64,000 nt of DNA from Rhytidiadelphus loreus (taxonomy: Eukaryota > Streptophyta > Bryopsida > Hypnales > Hylocomiaceae). The first letter of the stretch is position 1. The number at the start of each line of letters is the position of its first letter. Below, one piece after another: positions 22,680-33,545 of the stretch. A program made the position numbers and the translations under genes. The notes under the pieces were generated by a model. That model did not search any database, was not told the DNA's origin, and worked only from the letters and a program-made list of their open reading frames with translations. Location of the stretch: positions 436,501 to 500,500 of the forward strand of contig OX344763.1 of assembly GCA_947034895.1 (NCBI GenBank), given 5' to 3'.

Positions 22680-25600
22680 GTACTTAGCTACTTGAAATCT
22701 CATTTTTGCATGGAATTTAAGGGCTTGCATGTTCTCTTGTTAGAACATTGACATTATCAGAAATGGTCATATTTGTGGACTTCTCAATCTATTAGCTTGA
22801 AAGAATCATTGGTCGAGTATATACTAGCTTCTTCTAAAGTTGGAACTTAGAGTGCGAAGTAGTATTTAGTATTGAACTTATCATTAATGTCTTTAAATTT
22901 AATTAGCTCAAAAAGAAAATTATGATCAATAGTGTAGAGGAAGAACTAATCTAATCAAGCATACTAACTATTTGTCTTCTCATCTACCGTAGAGAGACTC
23001 TAAGTGTCTACAAACTCTCATCGTCACCCAAAGTTGTTGCAAATGTCCCGGGCAAATGTCAAATGAAATCAAACTACCTCTTATAGCTTAGTGCTTGTCT
23101 AAGAATAATGTCTTCCGAGCTGCCAACAAGGTCATCTGAGTCTTGTGAAATGGATGAGCAATGGTTTTTGGATGAGCCTTGACTTTGTGATTGGTGGGCG
23201 TGAACCAAAGTCACCATCATTTGTGGCTGCAAGACTCTTGAACTTGAAGAGACGGTTAATAATCACTAAGAAACTTGTAATTGCTTGTCAATTTGTACTT
23301 TGACCTTGTTTGCATTGCATGTTCAAAATACAAGGTTCTTATAGTCATGTCCCCATATATATAATTCTCCACAAACAATGCTTCAAAAATCTTGTATGCC
23401 ATTTGGCAAATAACACGCAAGACAACTACCTTGTTGAATTGAAAGAAAAATTAGAAAATTGAAGCCATATTACAAAATCCACAGCCTAGATAAATGTTGT
23501 AGACAAATAGAAATGACCACTACTGATCCAATTGGGCATGTTCACATTTTTAGGTAGCACTTATATGGCTTCTAAAATCACGAAAAAAACAGTTGTAAAG
23601 AGGAAGATCCCACAAGGGTCCACAAAAAAATTTAGCTCAAAATGTAGAGCCCTTCTATGGTTATTGTCTACATGTACAAAAATTGCAACTTGGTATTCAA
23701 ATGGTATGTCATTGTGCAACATCCTTTAAAGGTTAATTAGATAGTTAGTATTTGTTAATTGATAATAATTGGGACTATGTGGTTAATGCATATGGGGGTT
23801 ATCTTGATTTGTCATATCCAGTTGTTTAACTTGAAGTAATAATCTTTCTCATTAGTTGGATTGAGTGGATGCTTATAAAATACTTGGGCTAGAAATACAA
23901 TTGATGAGCCAAAGTTTTGAGTTATGATAATATGATAATATGCTTGAAATTTGCCTAGTTGATGAGCCAAAATTTTGTGTTATAGTAATATGCTTGAAAT
24001 TTGCCCACAGAAGGAGAAGAAGAGCTGCATGAGGGAATTTGAGCATAAAAAGATGATGTCCATATTTCCTACAGAAAGATAAATGCGTAGAAATTCATTG
24101 TCTACTTGAAGCATATTTTTTCTGATATAAAATGCATTCACTAAGCTTTATGGAATTGAAAGCTCCATAGGTATTTATTATAGTTTGTAGACTAGGGTAA
24201 CTTTGAAGTCCAAAATGGCTATGAAATAAGCACGGCTATCCCAAAAGTGAAAATTGGAGAGTCAAGCCTTACTAGTATCAGTTCTTAATTCAAGCTATTC
24301 AAACCAAAAATGGAGTGAGGCCCATTTGCAACGTCATCAAAGTTTGCATTAGTAAGAAACTAAAGCAATGTGGTTCACATTCAAATCCATGACTAACAAA
24401 AACAAGCAGCTTGCATGCATAAGTTCTCCTTAGGTGCGCAAAGGAAGTCCTAAACTGAAGCAAGGAGGTCTGAAGACAGCGGCTTGGAACAGTCTATAAA
24501 CAACAATGGGAAAAAAAGGTGTAAGTAAAAAAAAATTTAAATAAACATTTTGTTTTGTTTTGTTGTGTGAATAGAGTTTATATTATACTTGGTTTTAGGA
24601 ATACATGGTGGTAGGAGTTTATATGTTAAATGATTTAAAGAACTACCATGGGATTTCAAGGGTATGTAAATGTTGAATTCTTAATGGTTAAACCAATGTA
24701 GATTTGAAGAATTGCTTAAGTTGTAGAGATAAAGTAGGTGGCCTCTTTTCACTTTCTCTCTCTCTCTAATTTGAGTATACAAACTTTGAAACATATATGT
24801 GTATTTTTGTGAACAATTTGTGTGCGTAATAAAAGCTTTACACATATTTTGATTTGTGTGTAAGTTCTAGTGATTGGGCATTTGTATGTTGTGTATAATT
24901 TCTTGAAATAGGAATAATTGATTTCTTGTGCTTTAAGCAATTGTGTATAAGTGTAGGTCGACTTTTGATTAAATAATTTTGTTGGTTTGTATAAGTTGGA
25001 AGCAATGTGTGAATTCATTAAGGCTCATAGTAATTGTTATGTGAGAGGAATATAGCTTTAAGCTAATACTTGTGAAGATATCTATGGAATGTTTGTAACT
25101 AGTTACACTACAAGGAAATGGAGGTAAATGTAACCATAGAAGAATGACTGCTTGTCCGGAACGACTTGAATATGACTCGTGTTTCCTAATTGCACCAAGG
25201 GTTTGGGGTTGTCATCATTAGAGTCAATTCAAAGTTACATTCGCAACTACAGGATGATGACTTAGCGGTAGGGAGTCTTTATCCACATTTTTACATCCGG
25301 AACGTGCTGTCTTTATCTAGTCCCGCAATGTGCTGAAAAACTTGTTTTTTCCACTTTAAATGCAAATATCTTGCAATCTATGCGGTCAAAAATTCTGAAA
25401 TTTTTTCCACACTTTTTAATACTAGTTGGGTGTAAGATCCTATAGTTAGATGTCAAAGAAAAACATTTTAAATTCTTTTTTTTTCTTTGCTACAGAAATG
25501 ACAGTTTTCAGTGTTCCTTTGGTAGAAAAAAGGCCTTGCTCCTGTAGAGGTTAAAATGATGCACTCTTGGAGACTTATTTTTCTTTTGATTTTTTTCTCT

Positions 25601-25764
25601 ATTTACTAATGTTTTTTTCAAAACAAACTAAAAAAATAAAGTTAGATTGACAATGCAAAGGCCAAAAACTAAAATTTAGATGACATTTAGCACCTCTAAG
25701 AGATAGAAAAACAATTTTTGGTTCTAATTTTTATAGAACTAGGTTGATAACTTTCACAATGTCT
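22677..25764. other. AT-rich intergenic, no gene
   Basis: No convincing frame. A two-copy duplication of roughly 55 bp lies at about 23902-24006 (TTGATGAGCCAAA...TATGCTTGAAATTTGCC). Confidence 0.5.
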
Positions 25765-25774
25765 ATGTTTCATC
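25765..25774. repeat. Target-site duplication of MULE-2, left
   Basis: ATGTTTCATC, identical to 31404-31413 on the other side of the element. A 10-bp duplication is within the 9-11 bp usual for Mutator-like elements. Confidence 0.9.
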
Positions 25775-26189
25775 CAGGATTGTTAGCGTGCAAGCTTGTG
25801 AGCATGAGCATGTGAGCGGGAATTTTTTTTGTAGTATAAACAAGTTGGAACCTATGACCGTGGGTTTATTACATTATAAATTTCAGGAAATGTAAAGTCA
25901 TTTTAATGAAATTTGACGCACTTGCAAATGTATTTTGAAGGTATTTTTTGCCACAAGCAAATGCAGTCATTTTTTATAGACATCATGATGCAAAAAATCC
26001 AAACGAAAATAGCAAATGTCCAAGATGTAGCCATTAAACACACAAATACACTCATAATTCTAAAATCCACGCATTATAGTTTGGCTCAAGAGATATGTCA
26101 ATCTCAAGAGTCTAAATCATAGTGGTTTTGGTTATAGAACCCTCAATTGTTGATGGCTTTAAAGTCTCTATACCCTTGAAGGCACTACC

Positions 26190-26345
26190 ATCTATAATTC
26201 CAAAATTTTCAAAGCATAAGTATCTTTATGGCGTTTTGGTTTAGAGCAGCCAAAGTCTGCAAATGTTGATGCCATCTGCTCGACAAACACGGAAAGATGA
26301 AAATTCTTCTCTAGAGTGAAGAAAAGACTTTGTGTCTTCATCATC
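26190..26345 (-). pseudogene. ParB-MTase C-terminal exon remnant
   Basis: Minus-strand translation contains FVEQMASTFADFGCSKPK and TYALKILEL, matching YAEQLASAFVEFGSSKPK and NYALNVLEF of the last exon of the MULE-1 gene (54391-54652). It ends at an early stop where the MULE-1 protein continues into a Ser/Glu-rich tail. The match shows that the last exon in MULE-1 is truly coding and fixes its frame. Confidence 0.8.
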
Positions 26346-26801
26346 TCATCTATTGATGTCAATTTTATATGGCTACAAATAGATGTAAAACAATGTTAAG
26401 CTTACAAAACTTAAAACTTGACATGAAAAAAAAGGATAAGAAAAATTGCTAGCTTACTGGCAAAATTTTGACTTCTAAGCTAACTTGAGAGGTGCCATAG
26501 TTATAGTGTCTAGATCTTGGGATATTGCAACTAGTAGTGGCAGTCATGTTATTGCTACAATCGAGGTGCATTTCCTCATGGGTTTGATGATGGCGTGAAA
26601 AAGATCCTTATCCTCCTCCAATGCCACAATGTGGTAGCCTATACTATAACAAACAATAATAGAGACACTTGAATTTAATATCATATACATTAGTTTAAAA
26701 ATTCACTTTACAAATTAGACTTAGAATCCATAGTAATTCAATTCAATAGTCACCTACAGTTGTGATGCAATCTAAAACTCTAAAGTGTGTGCGAGCCTCT
26801 T

Positions 26802-26940
26802 CTAAAAATTCAAGACCGTGAACAGAATTCCCACCATGACTAACTTGATCATCTTCAAGTACAACTTGGTGGACTTTTGCTTAGCTCTCAATCTCATGGC
26901 ATTTGCAATTATGAGTTTAGGATTCCTCTTCAAATGGGAT
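26802..26940 (-). pseudogene. ParB-MTase exon 3 remnant
   Basis: Minus-strand translation reads IIANAMRLRAKQKSTKLYLK, matching GIANAMRVGAREKSSKLYIK in exon 3 of the MULE-1 gene (51230-51424). It is part of a 79-codon open frame (27041-26802), but the neighbouring exons are broken. Confidence 0.85.
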
Positions 26941-27414
26941 TGTCTCATTACACTTTCATTTTGTAGCATCTGTTGCAAGTACAATTTGTTGTTGTACGAT
27001 TCAAGTGACTTTTCAATTAGAAAATAATATAAACTAATCAAACCACAAAATACAAAATAATAATTTGAAAAATAGCAATTCTACATAATCCAAATCTCAC
27101 TTGGAACATGAAAGTCATAAAAATATTATTGACATCAAGTGTCAAGTTTTTCTAGATGAATGGAAAACATATTTCTTCACCTCTAATGGCCTCAACATCT
27201 TTATAAACTTGGACAAGGATAGAAGGTTGTACCTTTGCACTCAATACAATATGTGAATCAAGTTGGTCTTTTTATGGGAGTCCTCAATGGATTTGGATTT
27301 CAAATGTGGTGATGAAAAATCTTTTCATATATCTTGAATAACAAATAAATTGTAGAATGAGTAAAACCCAAAATTGATTGGATGGGTTTGCAAAAGAAGT
27401 CATTCACTGGTTTA

Positions 27415-27590
27415 TGCCATGCATGACCTGCATGATCAATTCAATCTTGTCTTTGGTATTGAGAACAATGTAATTTGTTGTAATATGCCAGAACATCTTT
27501 GTTGAATGAAGTCTAGAAATATGACTCATCCACGCCAATAGACAATGATTTCCGTTCCACACAAAGAACTTTGACTTCCTCAAAAAATAG
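27415..27590 (-). pseudogene. ParB-domain exon remnant in MULE-2
   Basis: Minus-strand translation contains SKFFVWNGNHCLLAWMSHIS and later KIELIMQVMHGIN, matching LKFFVCDGNHRRISWMSHIN and RIELVMQVMHDIN of MULE-1. The DGNHRR signature has changed to NGNHCL, so the ParB-like site is lost. A further duplicate of this exon lies at 33095-33225. Confidence 0.88.
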
Positions 27591-27976
27591 AATGGAGCAT
27601 GACCTCAGTAGCTTTCTTAGTTGACTTGTTACTAGATATCTCGATGTTTGCATTTGTCGAAGTCATTGTTATGATGGACTTGCCACATCCACAACAAGAA
27701 CTATGTTATGATGCACCTTTGAGGTTGAGGCTTGACCCACATCTCCTCCCTGCACTTGAACAACTAAATCTACACAAGACAACAAGACAATGTTAACAAT
27801 TGAACTTTAGACAACAAAAACAAAATTTTTACAAAGCACAAAATGAAATGTATAATTTTTAACAAAAAAATTATAAAAAATTATAAAACAGAATCTCTAA
27901 GCTATGGTTCTCATCAAATAATCTTGGTAGCCCAAAAAAAGATTTGAAAAAAACAAAAAAATCTTTTTTTTTTTCA

Positions 27977-28480
27977 CCGAAAATAGGGGGTCCGGCTGGT
28001 AGCTCAAAAACCTCAGTCCGATCTGACTGGGGTTTTCAAGCTACTTGGTGGTACCCCTGTTTTTGGTACAAGAAAAAAATTTGAAAAAATAAAAATAAAA
28101 AAATAAATTTTTGATAAAAAATAGGGGGGTCGGCTGATACCTCAAAAAACTCAGTCGGACCCCACTGGGGTTTTCAAGCTACTTGGTGGTACCCCCGTTT
28201 TTGGTACCAAAAAAAAGTTTGAAAAAAAAAAAAAAAAAAAAATTGTTTTTTGCTTTTTGTTTTTGACCGAAAATAGGGGGTCCAGCTAGTAGCTCGAAAA
28301 CCTCAGTCCAACCCGACTAGGGTTTTCGAGCTACTTGGTAGTACCCCCGTTTTTGGTACCCGAAAGAAAAAATTTGAAAAATAAAAATATTATTATTATT
28401 ATTATTATTTTTGTTTGTTTGTTTGACCAAAAATAGGGAGTCTGGCTATTAGTTCAAAAACCTCAATTGGGTGTAAGGTA
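27977..28480. repeat. Hairpin repeats of the TCGGACCCGACT family, three full units and one partial
   Basis: Units at about 27977-28069, 28113-28209 and 28264-28360, and a partial one at 28422-28480. Each begins near AAAATAGGGGG, passes a central inverted core (CAGTCGGACCCCACTG-like) and ends near GGTACCCCCGTTTTTGGTAC, so the ends can pair. Poly-A and TTATTATTATT runs separate them. The same family is found inside MULE-1. Confidence 0.8.
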
Positions 28481-30265
28481 GTAGTGTTTAATTCAAGGTT
28501 GTTTGTCAATGCTAAATGGGGTGTTTGTTTTGTGTACAATGATAAACTTTGACCTTTTTTCATCTCCACAGATTGTTTGTGAACAATAGTCCTACATCTT
28601 TTAATTTCCCTTCCCAAAATTTGAATATTTCATTCTAGTTTGAGCTATTGTATTTCAATGTCTTGATATAAGTCTACACCTTTGATTGCCCTCTCTCAAT
28701 TAGACTTGAGTATTGAATTACAACCATCCAACTTTCTTTCAAGATAATGTATGTTGCCTCTGACTTTTCATGTTCAACATAGCCTTTAGAAATTCAAATA
28801 TCTTGTTCATGAATTAGCAATGCAATAGTGAGTTGCAAGAAAATATTGTTAACCCATTATAGAATTCAAACAATGGAAACAATCAAAATTTACACACGTG
28901 GAAAACTAGAACAAGTAAATATGAAAACCTACCTGCATCATCTATTTGAGTATTGCCTTTGCAACTTTCTAAAACTCTAGTTGGAGTTGTACTACCTTCT
29001 TTGCATTTTCTTTTATTGTATTAGTACGACAATCATCCATGTTAAATTTTAATTTAAGAAGCTTATTTGTGATTTTTATACTCTACTTCTATGGCTCCAT
29101 GCATTTAACTTTACTTGTGGCAATCACAAGAATCTCACTTTCAAGTTCAGCAACATTCCAAACTAGATCTAAATCACTGTGCAATATCTAGTAATGAAAA
29201 AGGTTATTAAAAAGATCACAAGACCTAGCGCTACTTGGCATAATCTTTATTCCCTTTTTTATTACCATTGCTCCCATACTACAAAAGCTAACTCCGCATC
29301 GTTGGGATGTAAGGTAACTTAGCCTATGACAAGCCAACTTTGAACCAACCTAATGTAGGTGAAAAAATTCTTGTGAAGTAAATTTTAGAAGATACATGTA
29401 TAGCTAAAGAATTTTTGGACCTACATTAAGTTGATCTAAAGTTGGCTTGTCATAAGTTGAGTTATCTTACAACGATTATGGTTGCCACCCAAAGTTGTTA
29501 TATCCCCATTAGTAGATTTGAAAGTCAAAACATTAGTTGTTGCACTTGATAAGTTTTTCTAAAGTGGTTGTCCAAGTTGTCAATGTCTAATTAACCTTCT
29601 TCTTTTCACATTTGTAATGTAGCCCTTCACCAACCAAACAACAAATTTGTCATTGGTAACCTACTTAAATCCATAAATTTTAGAGTATAATAGTATAAGA
29701 CTATATGGAAACAAAATTTGCATCAAGATTCAACAATGTATAGGTTGTGCTCAATTTGGAGCACTTTCCAAACACGTCCTCAACATTTGCGTCAGTGATG
29801 AAGGCAATATTTTCAACAAACGTAGGATTAAGTCTTCTACTACCCAATGGTGCTAGTATGTGAGCCTACAAGCTTTGAGTCTAGACACATAGGTACTCTA
29901 CAACTATTGGAGATGTTTATAATATACATACTTATAATATAAACATCCCATAACTATGGTCAAGAAGGTGCTTGTATAATAGACACCTACAATATAATTA
30001 GGCACCTATTATGTAAATATCCTATAACCATAAAAGATGATTATAACATAGGTACCTACAACATTGACACCTATAATATAAACATCCTATAACTATGAAA
30101 GGTGTCTAAAACATAGGAGCCTAGGCTTCTATATTCATGGACTCGAGATCCCTAAGCTCACATAATAGCAATTGAATGTGCTCTACTACCTATTATAACC
30201 CCCTTTCTTCTTAAAAAAAACTTCTTTATGTATGCGTTGTGAAAGGCAATCTCTTCTTTACATTG
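28481..30265. other. MULE-2 internal region, no intact gene
   Basis: Reads as decayed intron or exon sequence of the element. 28430-29525 is duplicated at 36020-37015. On the minus strand around 29036-28935 a possible exon starts MDDCRTNTIKENAKK and ends at a GTAGGT donor, but contains stops. 29930-30130 is a degenerate tandem stretch of CCTATAACTATG / ACCTACAATATA phrases. Confidence 0.45.
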
Positions 30266-30269
30266 ATTG

Positions 30270-30880
30270 GGACAAACCTGAGTTGAGATGAGGAATACTA
30301 TTGCAACATGTTGGCTTCCGTCTGCAAGAACACCTTATTTTGTCTCCACGTCGAGTGTTCAATATGTTTAATATATTCAAGAGTATATTGTATGATCAAC
30401 CACCTCTACATGATGCAAATGTGTATCTAACAGTCCGAAACAATTGAACGATATGGCAAATTGCAAATGCACCAACTACAAAACAGCATAACAAGTGGAA
30501 GAGTGCTAACTATGTCAAAGGAGAAATACTGGGAGTAACATTGTTGCCTTTCCCAAGACTAGGTACAATTGTATCACTAGAAATTGGATTTGACCTTAAT
30601 AAAAATGTGCACTGATTTACATGAGGTACATAATCCTCATGCACATGCTCGAACTTTACAAACATGGCAATTTTAGCCATTGGAGGTTGTCAAAAATACA
30701 TTAATTGCAAGCACTTATACTACATGTACTGGTACTTTTGCAGGATGGACATCTATGAAGATAAATTCATTCATGCACCAAATTTATTAGTCTATTATTT
30801 GTTTTCCAATTTTTTTCTATTTTTTGGGAAAGATGTTTTTTTTCATTTATATATATTTTTTCTTAAGTATTGATTAGTAC
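30270..30880 (+). pseudogene. Transposase SWIM-domain remnant in MULE-2
   Basis: Plus-strand pieces match the end of the MULE-1 transposase: GEILGVTLLPFPRLGTIVSL against GEILGVTLLPFPGLGAIVSL, and INCKHLYYMYWYFCRMDIYE against VNCKHLYYLFRYFCKMNMDE. The SWIM ligand pattern C-x-C ... C-x-H is still visible (CTCSNF and NCKH), but frameshifts and stops interrupt the frame. Orientation relative to the ParB pieces is the same as in MULE-1. Confidence 0.88.
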
Positions 30881-31403
30881 ATTAGGTTGGAATACATTTG
30901 TGAGAAGTTCATGACACTTGAATGTCGTGGCTGAGGTTTGAATCCTATGAGGCCCCAAATTATACTAGTGCATACGATGTTTATAATGAGCTCCAAGCAA
31001 AGCGTTGATGTAGAGTAGCATTAGTGGATGCTAGGTTATACTTATTATTGTGTTTGTGAGTCACATTAGCCTAATATATCCTACTATGTTCTTGAAATAA
31101 TTTGTGAGTGCCTCGACATAAAAATTGTAGTGGTTGAATTGAATACTGAATTGTATACCACAATATGAAGTTGTTTTCTACTCGAAATGAATAGTGATAA
31201 ATTTTCTTTTTTAAATATTGAAATTCACGGTTATAGGAATAACAGTCATAGGTCCTAAAATTTACTAAAAATGGTATATTTTCTTCTCTATTAAGATTAT
31301 TTTTTCAAAAAAAATACTTTTTGGTAAAAAAGTTGAAAAAAAATTATTTCAAGGCTCCCCGCTCGCAAGGTCGCCGCTCCAAGCTCGCACGCTTGCGTCG
31401 TTG

Positions 31404-31413
31404 ATGTTTCATC
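31404..31413. repeat. Target-site duplication of MULE-2, right
   Basis: ATGTTTCATC, a perfect copy of 25765-25774. Confidence 0.9.
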
Positions 31414-32249
31414 CATTGGTTTTTGTTCACAACATTGTTAAACTTCCAATTTGGACTTAATCAATTCCATTGTAAAGGCCATAGTCAAAAGTGAGTAATT
31501 GTGTGACTGTATTTTGACTACAATTTACTCTAAGGTGACTACATAATGACTTCCGTGTCACTACTCTACTATTTTGATTGCGATTTACTCTAACACGACT
31601 ACGTAATGATCTCCACATCACTACTCTACTATTGCATCAACATTTTATAAATCCCACATGGTTTGTCTTCCCTCCTACCACCCCACTTGTATAAAAGGCT
31701 TGTTATTTGAACTCTTTGTATTCACACACTAAATGGCTTGAAAATCCATTTGACACATAAACAAAATATAGTGTATTGTGTATCATGTATTTGTATATGG
31801 TATATGATGTATGAATCATGTATATGGTGTATGAATCATATATTTATATATGATCACTACAAGGAAAATGGGCCCTAATCTACAATTTTTTTGACAGAAT
31901 AGTGTCCGAAATGACAGTCACAACTTGTGAAATTTTGTTTTTTGTCAATGCAGTCAATATTGCAATGTCTGTCAAATTCTTGTCAATTTCTCAATCAATT
32001 TTGTCAAACAAAGTTAATGTCTTCCTAGAAATCCAAGAAATTTTTATATACAATTTTTATTTTAGATACAAAATGAAGTGGCTATCATTTTCTAAGTTTA
32101 TATAAGAAATTATACCTCGTTGCAATCTTTAACCATTCACCACCACCAACATTACTTTCTTCAAGGGAGAGAAACTCCCTCTACATATGTGGAGGTAGGA
32201 GGTCAACCAACGCATATGGGATATGTGAATTTTTGAAGTTGTGAGAGTC
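31414..32249. other. AT-rich intergenic with short tandem repeats
   Basis: A two-copy repeat of about 60 bp lies at about 31513-31635 (CACTACTCTACTATT ends each unit). 31760-31850 is a GTATATGGTGTATGAATCAT-type simple repeat. No gene seen. Confidence 0.6.
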
Positions 32250-33074
32250 CATAGTGAAGTTAGAAATCCGTAATTTTGTAATAAAACTAAGATTTTAGAC
32301 CTCATTTGAGCATAGTATAATGTATTTTTTTTAAGAACTTTGAACTAAGAATAGTTAGAATATGAATTGAAGTTTTAAGCTCAAAAATTCTTTTGACATT
32401 TCAAGTTTTCAATCAAAAGTTATAGGCATATTTCAAAGAGGAAGTTTGAACAAATATAATAAGAACAGTTTCAAACACCTCTTTGAAATTTCATAACTTT
32501 TGATTGAAAACTTGAAATGTCAAAAGAATTTTTGGATGCAAAACTTGAGTTGATTTCCTAAATAATTTTAGTTCAATTATATTTGAAAAAACACATTATT
32601 CTATGCCTAAATGAGGTTTGAAGTTATACTTTCAACACAATTCCTATTTCTAACACATTTATGTGTAAAGTTAGAAATAGGAATTGTGTTGAAAGTAGGA
32701 CTTCAGACCTCATTTAGGCATAGATGAATGTGTTTTTTCAAAAAAAATTTAACTAACATTAGTTAGAAAATCATCTCAAGCTTTTCATCCAAAAATTCTT
32801 TTGACATTTTTAGTTTCCAATCAAAAGTTATGAAATTTCAAAGAGGTGTTTGAAATTGTTCTTATTATATTTGTTCAAACTTCCTCTTTGAAATCTGCCT
32901 ATAAATTTTTATTGAAAACTTGAAATGTCAAAATTATTTTTGAACTTGAAACTCCAATTCATATATTAACTAGTCTTAGTTCAAAGTTCTTAAAAAGAAT
33001 ACATTATACTATGCTCAAATGAGGTCTAAAATCTAAGTTTTATTACAAAATTACGGATTTCTAACTTCACTATG
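32250..33074. repeat. Long nested palindrome (foldback element), about 400-bp arms
   Basis: The sequence starts CATAGTGAAGTTAGAAATCC and ends with its reverse complement GGATTTCTAACTTCACTATG. The arms meet at a perfect ACACAT-TT-ATGTGT centre near 32660. Each arm contains a smaller inverted repeat (around CTTTTGACATTTCAAGTTTT and its complement, separated by about 50 bp), so the structure is a palindrome within a palindrome. Arms differ by scattered substitutions and small indels. A transcript would fold into a long double-stranded RNA, the typical source of small interfering or microRNA-like RNAs. No coding capacity. Confidence 0.92.
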
Positions 33075-33089
33075 AATTGTATTGTAATT

Positions 33090-33545
33090 CATTGTAATAT
33101 GCCAGAACATCTTTGTTGAATGAAGTCTAGAAATATGACTCATCCATGCCAATAGACAATGATTTCCATCTCACACAAAGAACTTTGATTTCCTCAAAAA
33201 ATAGAATGGAGCATGACTTCAATAGCTTTCTTAATTGACTTGATACTAGATATCTCAATGTTTGCATTTGTCGAAGTCATTGGTTATGAAGGACTTGCCA
33301 CATCCACAACAAGAACTATGTTATGATGCACCATTGAGGTTGAAGCTTGACCCACATCTCCTCCCTGCACTTGAATAATTGAATTTGCATGAGACAATAA
33401 GACAATGTCAATAATTGAACTCTAGACAAGAAAAAACAAACAAAAATTTCTTACAAAGTACAAAATGAAATGCATAATTTTTAACAAGAAAATTAAAACA
33501 AATTATAAAACAAAATCTCTAAACTATGGTTCTCATCAAATAATC
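33090..33545 (-). pseudogene. Third ParB-exon copy, fragment
   Basis: Nearly the same as 27475-27930 of MULE-2, in the same orientation, including the ParB exon piece (33095-33225). Here the DGNH motif is preceded by a stop (FFV then TGA then DGNHC). It starts right after the foldback element, so the left boundary may have been cut by that insertion. Confidence 0.85.

Larger units (their letters stand above)
25775..31403 (-). mobile_element. MULE-2: decayed Mutator-like element with ParB-MTase and transposase remnants
   Basis: A 5.6-kb element bounded by terminal inverted repeats and a perfect 10-bp duplication. Its left end CAGGATTGTTAGCGTGCAAG matches the right end of MULE-1 read in reverse. 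The reverse complement of its right end (CAACGACGCAAGCGTGCGAG) matches the left end of MULE-1 with one difference in 20. It therefore lies in the opposite orientation to MULE-1. The subterminal motif CCTATGACCG is shared too. Inside are broken pieces of the ParB-MTase gene on the minus strand (about 26190-27590) and of the transposase on the plus strand (about 30270-30880), in the same divergent order as MULE-1. Both genes have stops, so the element is not autonomous. Intact duplications and matching ends mean the insertion boundaries are secure. Confidence 0.92.

Noticed and set aside
25106..25116. CACTACAAGG motifs at 25106, 31855 and 59124 as CACTA transposon ends
   Set aside because: No inverted partner, no 3-bp duplication and no transposase of that class was seen.
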